From Streptomyces showdoensis (GTDB taxonomy: Bacteria > Actinomycetota > Actinomycetes > Streptomycetales > Streptomycetaceae), in assembly GCF_039535475.1 (NCBI RefSeq), contig NZ_BAAAXG010000026.1:2046001-2110000 (forward strand): 64,000 nucleotides of DNA, given 5' to 3'. The notes beneath the pieces are model-generated. The model had not been told where the DNA came from and did not search any database. It saw only the letters and a list, made by a program, of their open reading frames with translations. Positions 19,150-27,934 of the stretch are shown here, in pieces. The position numbers and the translations under genes are program-made. Positions within the stretch are counted from its first letter, which is position 1. Every line of letters starts with the position of its first letter.

Positions 19150-19638
19150 CTAGCTCACCGGGGCGCGGCCGGGGCCGTTCTGGTCCTCGTCCTCCGGGAG
19201 CCTGCAGACGCGTTCCAGGAAGAGGGCGGCGGCGATGACGGCGATGCCGGCGAGGACGGCGAAGGCGGCGTAGAGGGCCTGGTCGCGGCGGGCGGGGATG
19301 TCGAGGGAGCCGAGCAGGAAGACGCCCGTGCCGCCGTACATGCCGGCGACGAGGGCGGCTACCAGGGCGCTGGCCTGGCCGAAGACGACCGCGCGGGCGG
19401 CCATCAGGGGTTCGACGCCCTTGGCGCCGGGGCGGCGCTCACGCTGGGCCCTGAGGCGGGCGCGCAGCGAGAGGGCGGTGGCGGTCAGGACGACGGCGAT
19501 GGCCGCCAGGACGATGGGCGCGGCGAGCGGCACGCTGGGGAGGGTGCCGACCGAGTCCCAGAGCCGGGCGGCGCCCCAGGAGAGGACGCCGGCGACGACG
19601 AAGAGTCCGGCGAGCACCTTGAGCCGCAGTTGTTTCAC
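19150..19638 (-). CDS. DUF3180-family membrane protein
   Basis: A 162-residue protein with four hydrophobic segments and a positively charged loop (LRARLRAQRERRPGAKG), matching the actinobacterial DUF3180 family that always sits beside folK. The GTG at 19638 follows GAAGGACA. It is the last gene of the folP-folB-folK strand and stops only 3 bp from the convergent endonuclease stop. Function unknown. Confidence 0.85.
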   Translation of the reverse strand: MKQLRLKVLAGLFVVAGVLSWGAARLWDSVGTLPSVPLAAPIVLAAIAVVLTATALSLRARLRAQRERRPGAKGVEPLMAARAVVFGQASALVAALVAGMYGGTGVFLLGSLDIPARRDQALYAAFAVLAGIAVIAAALFLERVCRLPEDEDQNGPGRAPVS

Positions 19639-19670
19639 CGGGTGTCCTTCGCGTGGTCGGGGCGACGATC

Positions 19671-20270
19671 TTACTCGGGGAGCCGCAGGTCCAGGTCGGT
19701 GCGCGGCGCGACTCCCTCGCTGCCGAGGGAGGTGAGGAGCTCGGCGACGGCGCCGTGGCCGGGGAGCTGGGCCTCGGGGTCCACGTCGTGCCAGGGGGCG
19801 AGGACGAAGGCGCGCTGGTGGGCCCGCGGGTGCGGGAGGGTGAGGACGGGGTCGTCGGAGACGACGTCGGCGTACGTGATGATGTCGACGTCGATGGTGC
19901 GGGCGCCCCAGCGCTCGTCGCGGACCCGGTGGAAGGCCTCCTCGACGGCGTGGGCCCGCTCCAGCAGCGAGGCCGGGGGGAGCGTGGTCTTCACGAGGAT
20001 GACCGCGTTGAAGTAGGAGGGCTGGCTGCCGGGCTCGACGCCCCAGGGCTCCGTCTCGTACACGCGGGAGACGGCCTTGACCCGCAGGCCGGGGGTGTCC
20101 TCCAGCGCGTCGACGGCGCCCTGGAGGGTCTCCAGGCGGTTGCCGAGGTTGGCGCCGAGGGCGAGGACGGCCCATCGGGGGTTGGAGAGGGTGACGTCGG
20201 CCGCGTCGACGGCGGCGGTGACGGCCGCCGGTACCGGCTGGACGGTCGGATCGCTGTGCTGGGGCTTCAT
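19671..20270 (-). CDS. folK: Hydroxymethyl-dihydropterin pyrophosphokinase
   Basis: A 199-residue enzyme transferring pyrophosphate from ATP to 6-hydroxymethyl-7,8-dihydropterin. Motifs are LALGANLGNRLETLQ, SRVYETEPWG, YFNAVILVKT, and the signature RWGARTIDVDIITY with LPHPRAHQRAFVLAPW. It overlaps folB by 4 bp (ATGA), so the two are translationally coupled. It has an N-terminal extension of about 25 residues relative to the E. coli enzyme. Confidence 0.94.
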   Translation of the reverse strand: MKPQHSDPTVQPVPAAVTAAVDAADVTLSNPRWAVLALGANLGNRLETLQGAVDALEDTPGLRVKAVSRVYETEPWGVEPGSQPSYFNAVILVKTTLPPASLLERAHAVEEAFHRVRDERWGARTIDVDIITYADVVSDDPVLTLPHPRAHQRAFVLAPWHDVDPEAQLPGHGAVAELLTSLGSEGVAPRTDLDLRLPE

Positions 20271-20626
20271 GCGCGGCTCCGGGTGATGGTGACGGTCACG
20301 TCGTCGAAGGGGACCGTGATGGGCGCGTCCGGCTTGTGGACGACGACCTCGACCTCCTGGACGCCGGCGTGCTTGAGGCACTGCTGGGCGATGCGTTCGG
20401 CGAGGGTCTCGATGAGGTCCACGGGCTCGCCCTGGACGACGTCGACGACCTCTTCGGCGACGACGCCGTAGTGCACGGTCTTCGTCAGGTCGTCACCGGC
20501 GGCGGCGGCGCGGGTGTCCAGGCCGAGGGTGAGGTCGACGATGAAGGTCTGGCCCTCCTCGCGCTCCTTGGGGAAGACGCCGTGGTGTCCTCGGGCCTTG
20601 AGGCCGCGCAGCGCGACACGATCCAC
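20267..20626 (-). CDS. folB: Dihydroneopterin aldolase
   Basis: A 119-residue enzyme of the tunnelling fold that cleaves dihydroneopterin to hydroxymethyl-dihydropterin. Visible are GLKARGHHGVFPKEREEGQTFIVDL, VHYGVVAEEV, LIETLAERIAQQCL and VHKPDAPI. The GTG at 20626 follows AGGAG at good spacing; the frame runs open to 20695 but without family homology. Coupled to folK by ATGA. Confidence 0.94.
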   Translation of the reverse strand: MDRVALRGLKARGHHGVFPKEREEGQTFIVDLTLGLDTRAAAAGDDLTKTVHYGVVAEEVVDVVQGEPVDLIETLAERIAQQCLKHAGVQEVEVVVHKPDAPITVPFDDVTVTITRSRA

Positions 20627-20759
20627 GCGAATCACTCCTGCTGTCGTAGTACGGGTGGCCACGCAGCCGGGTGCGGACGGCCGGGTGTCCATCACCGAAT
20701 CTACCTTCGGGTACCGACAGCCGGGTCGGCGGCCGGGGGTGTCCGGCCGGTCGGGGCGC

Positions 20760-21233
20760 TCAGTCGGCGGTGTCGGCGGTGTCGTCGGGGGTGCCGTCGG
20801 GGCTCTCGGGGATCACCGGGGAGCCGTGGTGGGACCAGACCTTCCACCCCTCCGACGTGCGGCGGAAGACGTTGGTGGCGACGACGAGCTGTCCGACGAG
20901 GGGGCCGAGGGCGGCGCCGTCCTCGGCGGGGCCGCCGCTGAGGATGTTCTCGGTGCACGTGACGACCGCCACGTCCTTGGCCAGGGAGACCTCGACGTCG
21001 GTGAGGAAGAACTGGATGTAGTCGGTGTTGGCCATGATCAGCGCGTACGAGCGGAGCACCTCGCCGCGGCCGGAGAGGACGGGCCAGCCGGGGTGGACGC
21101 AGGAGATGGGGGTGGCGCCGTCGTCGAGCCAGAGCTCGGTGATGCCGTCGAAGTCGCCCTGTTCGAGGGCTTCGTAGAAGGCGGTGTTGGCGGCCTCGAC
21201 GGCGGCGCGGTCGGCCTCGCGGGCGCGGGTCAC
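20760..21233 (-). CDS. NTF2-like (SnoaL/DUF4440) protein
   Basis: A 157-residue cone-fold protein: AANTAFYEALEQGDFDGITELWLDD at the front and FRRTSEGWKVWSHHGSPV at the end are typical of nuclear transport factor 2-like proteins. The GTG at 21233 overlaps the folP stop by 4 bp (GTGA). It always accompanies folP/folB/folK in Streptomyces; no activity can be read from the sequence, though a pterin-binding or small-molecule role fits the context. Confidence 0.85.
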   Translation of the reverse strand: MTRAREADRAAVEAANTAFYEALEQGDFDGITELWLDDGATPISCVHPGWPVLSGRGEVLRSYALIMANTDYIQFFLTDVEVSLAKDVAVVTCTENILSGGPAEDGAALGPLVGQLVVATNVFRRTSEGWKVWSHHGSPVIPESPDGTPDDTADTAD

Positions 21234-22090
21234 GCGGCTCCCTCGACGGCTCTGGCGACCCGTACGGCGTCGGCGGTGGCGCGGACCTCGTGGACCCGGA
21301 CGGCCCAGGCGCCCTCGTGGGCGGCGATGGCGGAGACGGCGGCGGTGGCGGCGTCGCGTTCGCGGGCGGGCGGCGGGGCGGCGCCGTCGTGGGCGAGGAC
21401 GTGGCCGAGGAAGCGCTTGCGGGAGGCGGCGACGAGGAGGGGGCGGCCGAGGGCGCGCAGCCGGTCCAGGTGGGCGACGAGGGCGAGGTCGTGGGGGGCG
21501 AGCTTGGCGAAGCCGAGGCCGGGGTCGAGGACGATGCGCTCGGGGGCGACGCCGCCGTCGACGACGGCCTCCATGCGGGTGCGGAGTTCGGTGACGACTT
21601 CGCCGACGACGTCGTCGTAGACGGCGAGGCTGTTCATGTTCTCGCTGAAGCCGCGCCAGTGCATGACGACGAAGGGGACTTCGGCGGCGGCGACGGCGGG
21701 GATCATTCCGGGGTCGGCGAGGCCGCCGCTGACGTCGTTGACGAGGGTGGCGCCGGCGGCGACGGCCCGGGCGGCGACGGTGGCGCGCATGGTGTCGACG
21801 GAGACGGTGACGCCTTCGGCGGCGAGGCCGCGGACGACGGGGATGACCCGGCGGAGTTCTTCCTCGGCGTCGACGCGGCTGGCGCCGGGGCGGGTGGACT
21901 CGCCGCCGACGTCGACGAGGTCGGCGCCTTCGGCGACGAGGTCGAGGCCGTGCTTGACGGCGGCCGTGGTGTCGAACCAGCGGCCGCCGTCGGAGAAGGA
22001 GTCGGGGGTCACGTTGACCACGCCCATGACCGCGCAGCGGTCCCACTCCGGCAGGCCGAGCGCCGTGCCCCGGCCGATCGTCTTACTCAT
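21230..22090 (-). CDS. folP: Dihydropteroate synthase
   Basis: A 286-residue TIM-barrel enzyme condensing hydroxymethyl-dihydropterin pyrophosphate with p-aminobenzoate, the sulfonamide target. Motifs are MGVVNVTPDSFSDGG, VDVGGESTRPGA, LVNDVSGG, VLDPGLGFAK and LVAASRKRFLG. First gene of the minus-strand folate operon (folP, NTF2-like, folB, folK, DUF3180), convergent with folE. Confidence 0.95.
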   Translation of the reverse strand: MSKTIGRGTALGLPEWDRCAVMGVVNVTPDSFSDGGRWFDTTAAVKHGLDLVAEGADLVDVGGESTRPGASRVDAEEELRRVIPVVRGLAAEGVTVSVDTMRATVAARAVAAGATLVNDVSGGLADPGMIPAVAAAEVPFVVMHWRGFSENMNSLAVYDDVVGEVVTELRTRMEAVVDGGVAPERIVLDPGLGFAKLAPHDLALVAHLDRLRALGRPLLVAASRKRFLGHVLAHDGAAPPPARERDAATAAVSAIAAHEGAWAVRVHEVRATADAVRVARAVEGAA

Positions 22091-22158
22091 GCGTCCAGCC
22101 TAGGGGGTGTGGTGCCGGTCGGGCCGTGCTCGGGGCGCGGTGGGGCCGGGGGCGGGTC

Positions 22159-24003
22159 TCAGGCGGCGTGGACCTCGTGCTGTTCGGTCTGGGCCGGGAC
22201 GATGTGGGCGCAGGGGCGCGGGGCCGGCGGGTGGGAGCGGCGGCGCAGGGGGCGGGGGAGGGTGACGTTCACGAAGCCCTCGGCCTGCATGGCGGCGAAG
22301 CCGATGCGGGGGAGGTCGCGGCTCTTGCGGTAGACGACGAAGCGGGGTTCCCAGCGGGGCTGGAACTTGGCGTTGAACTTGTAGAGCGACTCGATCTGGA
22401 ACCAGCGGGAGAGGAAGACGAGGAGTCCGCGCCAGAGGCGCAGGACGGGGCCGGCGCCGATCTTCTCGCCGCGGGCGAGGGCGGCGCGGAACATGGCGAA
22501 GTTGAGGGAGACGCGCTTGATGCCGAGGCGGGGGGCGTCCTGGAGGGAGGCGACGATGAGCAGCTCGTTCATGCCGGGGTCGGCGCTGCGGTCGCGGCGC
22601 ATGAGCTCCAGGGACATGCCGTCCTTGCCCCAGGGGACGAAGTGGATGATCGCCTTCAGGTCGCCGTAGGGGGAGTCGGCGCCGTCGGGGTCGTCTTTGT
22701 GGGCGGTCGCTATGACGGCGTCACCGTCGCCGGCGTCGCCGATGCGGCCGAGGGCCATGGAGAAGCCGCGTTCGGTGTCGGTGCCGCGCCAGTCCTCGGC
22801 GGCGCGGCGGACCCGGGCGAGTTCGCCGTCGCTGAGGTCGGCGACGCGGCGGACCTTGGTGGTGTAGCCGTTGCGTTCGATGCGCTTGACCATCTGGCGG
22901 ACGTTGCGCATGGCGCGGCCGGAGAGGGAGAAGTCGGCGACGTCGACGACGGCTTCGTCGCCGAGTTCGAGGGCGTCGAGGCCGGTCTCGCGGGTCCAGA
23001 CCTGGCCACCGGTCTCGGAGCAGCCCATGACGGCGGGGGTCCAGGAGTGGGCCTTGGCCTCGTCCATGAAGCGTTCGATGGCGCCGGGCCAGGCCTCGAC
23101 GTCGCCGATGGGGTCGCCGCTGGCGAGCATGACGCCGGAGACGACGCGGTAGCAGACGGCGGCCTTGCCGCTGGGGGAGAAGACGACGCCCTTGTCGCGG
23201 CGGAGGGCGAAGTGGCCGAGGGAGTCGCGGGCGCCGTGCTTGTCGAGGAGGGCCCGCAGGCGGGTCTCGTCGTCCTCGGTGAGCCGGGCGGCGGGGTGCT
23301 CGGGCCGGAAGGCGAGGTAGATGGTGGTGAGGGCGGTGAGCATGCCGAGGGCGCCGAGGGAGTAGCCGACGGTCCAGTCGACGTTGCCGGTGTAGGCGAC
23401 GGGGCCTTCGACGCCGAAGAGGCCGTACAGGACGTGTTCGAGGCGGTCGGCGAGGCTGGGGCTGCCGACGACGCGGCGCGGGTGGGCGCTGACGATCACC
23501 AGGCCGAGGGCGATGGATCCGGCGCCCATGAGGACGAAGTTGGCGAGGGCGCGCCAGCGGCTGCGGGGGTCGGGCAGGGCGGCGAACTGGTCGCGGTGGC
23601 GGACCAGCAGCGCGAGGAGCGCGACGGAGAGCAGCGTGCCGATGATCGAGTGGCGCCAGACGAACTGGGCGACCGCGCCGATCGGCAGCAGGATCACGGC
23701 GGCGCGCCAGGCGCGGCGCTTGTTGCGCTTGAGGCCGTGGGCGAGCAGCAGCAGGAGGACGCCGGCGCTGAGGGAGAGGGCCGCGGAGAGCGGGCCCAGG
23801 GTGCCGGGGAGGATCTCCGCGACGGCGTGCATGCGGCTGGCGCGGAACCGGGGGAAGACTCCCGCGGCGATGTCGATCAGACCGATCAGTGTGCAGGCCG
23901 TTCCGATCAGGGCCGGGACCCTTTCGGGTCGGGGTCCGCGCAGAATCCGGCGTACGTGATCCGGAACCGATCCGGATTTGTCCCCATCTACCGTGACAGA
24001 CAT
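22159..24003 (-). CDS. DUF2156 (MprF/LysX-type) membrane protein
   Basis: A 614-residue protein with an N-terminal membrane part of about six helices (from ALIGTACTLIGLIDIAAGVF to the region near TIYLAFRP) and a large cytosolic DUF2156 domain of tandem GNAT-like folds (CYRVVSGVMLASGDPIGD, GCSETGGQVW, LELMRRDRSADPGMNELL). Relatives aminoacylate phosphatidylglycerol, lowering surface charge and sensitivity to cationic peptides. No lysyl-tRNA synthetase domain is fused. ATG 24003 is chosen near GGGAAG; the frame runs open to 24120. Confidence 0.82.
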   Translation of the reverse strand: MSVTVDGDKSGSVPDHVRRILRGPRPERVPALIGTACTLIGLIDIAAGVFPRFRASRMHAVAEILPGTLGPLSAALSLSAGVLLLLLAHGLKRNKRRAWRAAVILLPIGAVAQFVWRHSIIGTLLSVALLALLVRHRDQFAALPDPRSRWRALANFVLMGAGSIALGLVIVSAHPRRVVGSPSLADRLEHVLYGLFGVEGPVAYTGNVDWTVGYSLGALGMLTALTTIYLAFRPEHPAARLTEDDETRLRALLDKHGARDSLGHFALRRDKGVVFSPSGKAAVCYRVVSGVMLASGDPIGDVEAWPGAIERFMDEAKAHSWTPAVMGCSETGGQVWTRETGLDALELGDEAVVDVADFSLSGRAMRNVRQMVKRIERNGYTTKVRRVADLSDGELARVRRAAEDWRGTDTERGFSMALGRIGDAGDGDAVIATAHKDDPDGADSPYGDLKAIIHFVPWGKDGMSLELMRRDRSADPGMNELLIVASLQDAPRLGIKRVSLNFAMFRAALARGEKIGAGPVLRLWRGLLVFLSRWFQIESLYKFNAKFQPRWEPRFVVYRKSRDLPRIGFAAMQAEGFVNVTLPRPLRRRSHPPAPRPCAHIVPAQTEQHEVHAA

Positions 24004-24172
24004 CGCTTCCCGTGCTTCCCGTGGCTCCGCGAGAGATCGTTGATCCGGTAGGCCGCGCGGATCTGGGCGTACCGGAGGGTTTGCGCCTTCTAGGACGGAG
24101 CAGCGATGGGGCGGGTTCATTGCCCGTCAGGGAAATCTCAGGGAAAAATCAGGCAGAAAGCTCGGACGTCTC

Positions 24173-25285
24173 ATGGGTCTCACCAGCAACACAGTTCTCG
24201 CGTTGGCGGTCACGCTGGCCGTGGTGCTCTTCGCCGCCACGGTCTGGCTGTGGCCGAGGCTGGCGCGCGGCGGCTGGCGCACGGTCCTGGGGCGGGTCGG
24301 GCTGCTGCTCGCCACCCAGGTGGCCCTGTTCGCCTCGCTCGGTCTCGCCGCCAACAATTCCTTCCTCTTCTACGGCTCCTGGGCGGACCTGTTCGGCCAG
24401 GAGCAGGACATGGGCGTGGTGGTCGACCACTCGGCCGGTTCCAAGGACGTCAAGGTCGTCGGCACCCAGGCGGTGGACGTGCCGGGCGGCGGGCGTCCCT
24501 CGGTCGGCGGACAGATACAGAAGATCGTCATAGCGGGCGAGAAGTCGAGGATCGACTCCCAGGCGTACGTGTACCTGCCGCCGGAGTACTTCCAGGGGAA
24601 GTACGCGAAGTCGACCTTTCCCGCGTCCGTGGTGCTGACCGGCTACCCGGGCACGGCGGAGAACCTGCTGAAGGGCCTGAAGTACCCGAAGACGGCCTTC
24701 CAGCAGGCCAAGGACAAGAAGATGCAGCCGATGATCCTGGTGATGCTGCGGCCGACGGTCGCGCCGCCACGGGACACCGAGTGCGTCGACGTCCCGGGCG
24801 GCCCGCAGACGGAGACCTTCTTCGCCCAGGACCTGCCGAAGGCGATCTCGGAGACCTACCGGGTGGGCACGAAGCCGCGGAACTGGGGCTTCATGGGGAA
24901 CTCGACCGGCGGCTACTGCGCCCTGAAGATCGCGATGCACCACCCGGACCGCTTCTCCGCGGCCGCCGGCTTCTCCGCGTACTACCGGGCGGCGGACGAC
25001 GTGACGACCGGCGACCTGTTCCAGGGCGACCAGGACGCGAAGAAGCGGGCCGACCTGCTGTGGAGCCTGGACCACCTGCCCCAGGGCAGGTCGTCCTTCC
25101 TGGTGACCACGTCCAAGCACGGCGAGAGCAACCTCAAGGGGACGCTGGCCTTCATCAAGAAGGTGAAGGACCCGGCGAGCGTCTCCTCCATCACGCTGGA
25201 GAGCGGCGGCCACAACTTCAACACCTGGAACCGGGAGATCCCGCCGGGGCTGGTCTGGATGAGCGGGAAGCTCAGCGCGAGCTGA
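24173..25285 (+). CDS. Membrane-anchored alpha/beta-hydrolase (esterase D / antigen 85-like)
   Basis: A 370-residue protein with two N-terminal hydrophobic helices (NTVLALAVTLAVVLFAATVWLW; VGLLLATQVALFASLGLA) and an external hydrolase domain. The nucleophile elbow is GNSTGG in NWGFMGNSTGGYCALKIAM, with the His in SGGHNFNTW. The family includes secreted esterases and mycolyltransferases; the substrate is unknown. It is divergent from the DUF2156 gene and overlaps the convergent ABC gene by 14 bp at its stop. Confidence 0.83.
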   Translation: MGLTSNTVLALAVTLAVVLFAATVWLWPRLARGGWRTVLGRVGLLLATQVALFASLGLAANNSFLFYGSWADLFGQEQDMGVVVDHSAGSKDVKVVGTQAVDVPGGGRPSVGGQIQKIVIAGEKSRIDSQAYVYLPPEYFQGKYAKSTFPASVVLTGYPGTAENLLKGLKYPKTAFQQAKDKKMQPMILVMLRPTVAPPRDTECVDVPGGPQTETFFAQDLPKAISETYRVGTKPRNWGFMGNSTGGYCALKIAMHHPDRFSAAAGFSAYYRAADDVTTGDLFQGDQDAKKRADLLWSLDHLPQGRSSFLVTTSKHGESNLKGTLAFIKKVKDPASVSSITLESGGHNFNTWNREIPPGLVWMSGKLSAS

Positions 25286-25288
25286 GCT
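25269..25288. terminator. Hairpin containing both convergent stop codons
   Basis: An 8-bp perfect stem AGCTCAGC/GCTGAGCT with a GCGA loop. The plus-strand TGA (25283-25285) and the minus-strand TGA (25272-25274) both lie in it, so it can act as a compact bidirectional terminator. Confidence 0.55.
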
Positions 25289-26330
25289 CCGGCCGGGCCC
25301 GGCGCAGGGCCCGGTGGACGCCGTCCGTGGTGAGCGAGCCGAGGACGCGCCCCGGATCCCCGGGGGCGTGCACGGTGATCCGGCCGGTGTCGTGCTGGAG
25401 GAGCAGCGCCAGGGCGTCCTTGAGGGAGCCGCCCAGCGGGAATCCGGGGGCCCGTCCGGCGGTGCCGGGGCCGTCCGCCGTGCCGGGACCCCCCGCGGCG
25501 CCGGGACCCTCCGCGGCGCCGGGGCCGTCCCCGGCGGGTCGGCGGCCGTCCGTCGCGGGCTCCAGGTCCGCCTCCGTGACCCGGGTGACGGCGAGCCGCT
25601 TGAGGCCGCGGTCCGCGCCCACGAAGTCGGCGACGTACGGGGTGGCGGGGGCGCCCAGCACCGTGGCCGGGGTGTCGAACTGCTCGATGCGACCCTGCCC
25701 GTAGACGGCGATCCGGTCGCCGAGCCGGACCGCCTCCTCCAGGTCGTGGGTGACCAGCAGCACCGTCTTGCGGACGGTCGCCTGGAGGTTCAGGAACTCG
25801 GTCTGGAGCCGCTCGCGGACCACCGGGTCGACGGCGCCGAACGGCTCGTCCATCAGCAGGACGGGCGGGTCGGCGGCGAGCGCGCGGGCCACGCCGACCC
25901 GCTGGCGCTGGCCGCCGGAGAGCTGCTCGGGATAGCGCCGGCCGTACACGGCGGGGTCGAGGCCGACCAGGTCGAGGAGCTCGGCGGCGCGCTCGCGGGC
26001 CCTCGCCTTCTTCCATCCGAGCAGCGCGGGCACGGTGGCCGTGTTGTCGAGGACGGTCCGGTGCGGGAAGAGGCCGACCTGCTGGATGACGTAGCCGATG
26101 GTGCGGCGCAGCCGTACGGGATCGACGCCGGCGACGTCCTCACCGCCGAGCAGGACCCGCCCCCCGGTGGGCTCGACGAGCCGGTTGACCATCTTCATCG
26201 TGGTCGTCTTGCCGCAGCCGGACGGGCCGACGAGGGTCACCAGCTCCCCCTCGGCGACCTCGAAGGAGAGGTCGTCGACGGCGGTGGTCCCGTCCGCGTA
26301 CCGCTTGGTCACCTGCTCGAACCGGATCAT
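25272..26330 (-). CDS. OpuC-type osmoprotectant ABC transporter ATP-binding protein
   Basis: A 352-residue ATPase with Walker A GPSGCGKTT, Q-loop VIQQVGLFPH, signature LSGGQRQRVGVARAL and Walker B VLLMDEPFGAVDP, as in quaternary-amine transporters (OpuCA/ProV). A Gly/Pro/Ala-rich repetitive linker (about 270-300) joins a degenerate C-terminal CBS-like segment. ATG 26330 follows GGGGAAC. It is transcribed away from the permease and binding-protein genes. Expected role: ATP-driven uptake of glycine betaine or choline under osmotic stress. Confidence 0.85.
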   Translation of the reverse strand: MIRFEQVTKRYADGTTAVDDLSFEVAEGELVTLVGPSGCGKTTTMKMVNRLVEPTGGRVLLGGEDVAGVDPVRLRRTIGYVIQQVGLFPHRTVLDNTATVPALLGWKKARARERAAELLDLVGLDPAVYGRRYPEQLSGGQRQRVGVARALAADPPVLLMDEPFGAVDPVVRERLQTEFLNLQATVRKTVLLVTHDLEEAVRLGDRIAVYGQGRIEQFDTPATVLGAPATPYVADFVGADRGLKRLAVTRVTEADLEPATDGRRPAGDGPGAAEGPGAAGGPGTADGPGTAGRAPGFPLGGSLKDALALLLQHDTGRITVHAPGDPGRVLGSLTTDGVHRALRRARPELSSR

Positions 26331-26359
26331 GGTTCCCCATTCTGACCCTTCGCGGCCCG

Positions 26360-26390
26360 CATTGTGTGAAGGAAGTATTTCCACATTGTG
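26360..26390. promoter_or_regulatory. Candidate operator in the divergent osmoprotectant promoter region
   Basis: CATTGTG is repeated at 26360-26366 and 26384-26390 (24 bp apart), enclosing TGTGAAGGAAGTATTTCCAC, an imperfect palindrome with a GGAA-GTAT-TTCC core. It lies between the divergent ATPase and permease genes and is unusually AT-rich for the window. The binding protein is unknown. Confidence 0.45.
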
Positions 26391-26503
26391 GCGTTCCCCG
26401 GTGAATGTCAGTGGCCGGGGTTAGGGTCGCCGGACAGATGTTCGTGAGGCGCGTGGGGAGCCACAGGCACCGAGCGGGCCGACAGACGCCGAGGGGGGTG
26501 CGC

Positions 26504-27193
26504 ATGGCCGGGACGAACTGCCTGGTGACCAACGACTGGATCTGCGGGGAGTATCTGCGCACCCGCTCCCAGGAACTGGCCGACGCCACGGTCCAGCATG
26601 TGGGAATCACCGCGGCGTCGGTGCTCCTCGGGCTCGCCGTCGCCTTCCCGCTCGCCCTGCTCGTGCGGGCGCGGCCCCGGCTGGCCGGTGCCGTCCTCGG
26701 TCTGACCACCCTGCTCTACACGATCCCCTCGCTCGCCCTGTTCTCGCTGCTGCTGCCCCTGCTGGGGCTGTCCTCGGCGCTGGTCGTGACGGGCCTGGTG
26801 CTCTACTCGCTGACCATCCTGGTGCGCGGCGTCCTGGCCGGCCTCGCGGCCGTGCCCGCCGAGACCAAGGAGGCCGCGCGCGGCATGGGGTACGGGTCGG
26901 GCCGGCTGCTGTGGGAGGTCGAACTCCCGCTCGCGCTGCCCGCGTTGATGGCCGGCATCCGGATGGCGACGGTCTCCACGATCGCGCTCACCACGGTCGG
27001 TTCCATCGTCGGACGCGGCGGCCTGGGCAACCTGATCGAGGACGCCCTGCCGACCTTCTTCAAGGCCCAGGTGCTCACCGCCTCCGTGCTGTGCGTGCTG
27101 CTCGCCGTGACCGCCGACCTGCTGCTCCTCGGCCTCCAGCGGCTCCTCACGCCCTGGAGCCGGATCCGGGCCGCACGGGCGGGGGGTGCCTGA
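26504..27193 (+). CDS. OpuC-type ABC transporter permease (1)
   Basis: A 229-residue inner-membrane permease with about six helices and the EAA loop ETKEAARGMGYGSGRLLWEVELPLALPALMAGIR that contacts the ATPase. ATG 26504 follows GAGGGGGG. The second permease starts 1 bp after its stop. With its partner it forms the membrane channel for osmoprotectant uptake. Confidence 0.87.
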   Translation: MAGTNCLVTNDWICGEYLRTRSQELADATVQHVGITAASVLLGLAVAFPLALLVRARPRLAGAVLGLTTLLYTIPSLALFSLLLPLLGLSSALVVTGLVLYSLTILVRGVLAGLAAVPAETKEAARGMGYGSGRLLWEVELPLALPALMAGIRMATVSTIALTTVGSIVGRGGLGNLIEDALPTFFKAQVLTASVLCVLLAVTADLLLLGLQRLLTPWSRIRAARAGGA

Positions 27194-27194
27194 G

Positions 27195-27848
27195 ATGCAG
27201 GTCGTCGCGGACACCTGGTCCTGGCTGACCACCGGCGCCAACTGGTCGGGGGAGAGCGGCGTCTGGCACCGCCTCGCCGAGCACCTGTACGTGAGCGGGG
27301 CCGCGCTGCTCCTCGCCTGCGCCGTGGCGCTGCCCCTGGGTCTGTGGCTCGGGCACCTCGGCAAGGGCGGGACGCTGGCGGTCAACCTCTCCAACGTGGG
27401 CCGGGCCATCCCGGTCTTCGCCGTCCTGGCCCTCTTCATGGTCTCGCCGCTGCGCAACGCCGGGTACGTGCCGACGGTCGTCGCGCTCGTGCTCTTCGCG
27501 ATACCGCCGCTGCTCACCCACGCCTACGTGGGCGTGCGCGAGGTGGACCGCGCGGTGGTGGAGGCCGCCCGCGGGATGGGGATGTCGGGCGGACAGCTCT
27601 TCCGCGGGGTCGAACTGCCGTTGGCCCGGCCCATGCTGATGACGGGTCTGCGCTCGGCCGCGGTGCAGGTGGTCGCCACGGCGACCATCGCCGCGATGGT
27701 CGGCCAGGGCGGCCTCGGGCGGATCATCACCGCCGGATTCAACACGTACGACACGCCGCAGGTGGTCGCGGGCGCCGTGCTCGTGGCCCTGCTCGCGCTC
27801 CTGGTGGAGGCGCTGCTGGTGGGCGCGGACCGGCTGCTGCGCCGGTGA
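27195..27848 (+). CDS. OpuC-type ABC transporter permease (2)
   Basis: A 217-residue second permease of the same family, with EAA loop VVEAARGMGMSGGQLFRGVELPLARPMLMTGLR and MVGQGGLGRIITAGF. ATG 27195 lies directly after the first permease's TGA, with GGGGGG 8 nt upstream; a GTG at 27186 overlapping the upstream gene is the alternative. The two permeases are expected to form a heterodimer. Confidence 0.87.
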   Translation: MQVVADTWSWLTTGANWSGESGVWHRLAEHLYVSGAALLLACAVALPLGLWLGHLGKGGTLAVNLSNVGRAIPVFAVLALFMVSPLRNAGYVPTVVALVLFAIPPLLTHAYVGVREVDRAVVEAARGMGMSGGQLFRGVELPLARPMLMTGLRSAAVQVVATATIAAMVGQGGLGRIITAGFNTYDTPQVVAGAVLVALLALLVEALLVGADRLLRR

Positions 27849-27934
27849 CGCGCGCGCCGGTGGCGGGTCGCGCCAGGGGAGACGCGCCGGGACGGACGCG
27901 CCATGACGGACAACGACTTGAGATGGGTGATCTT

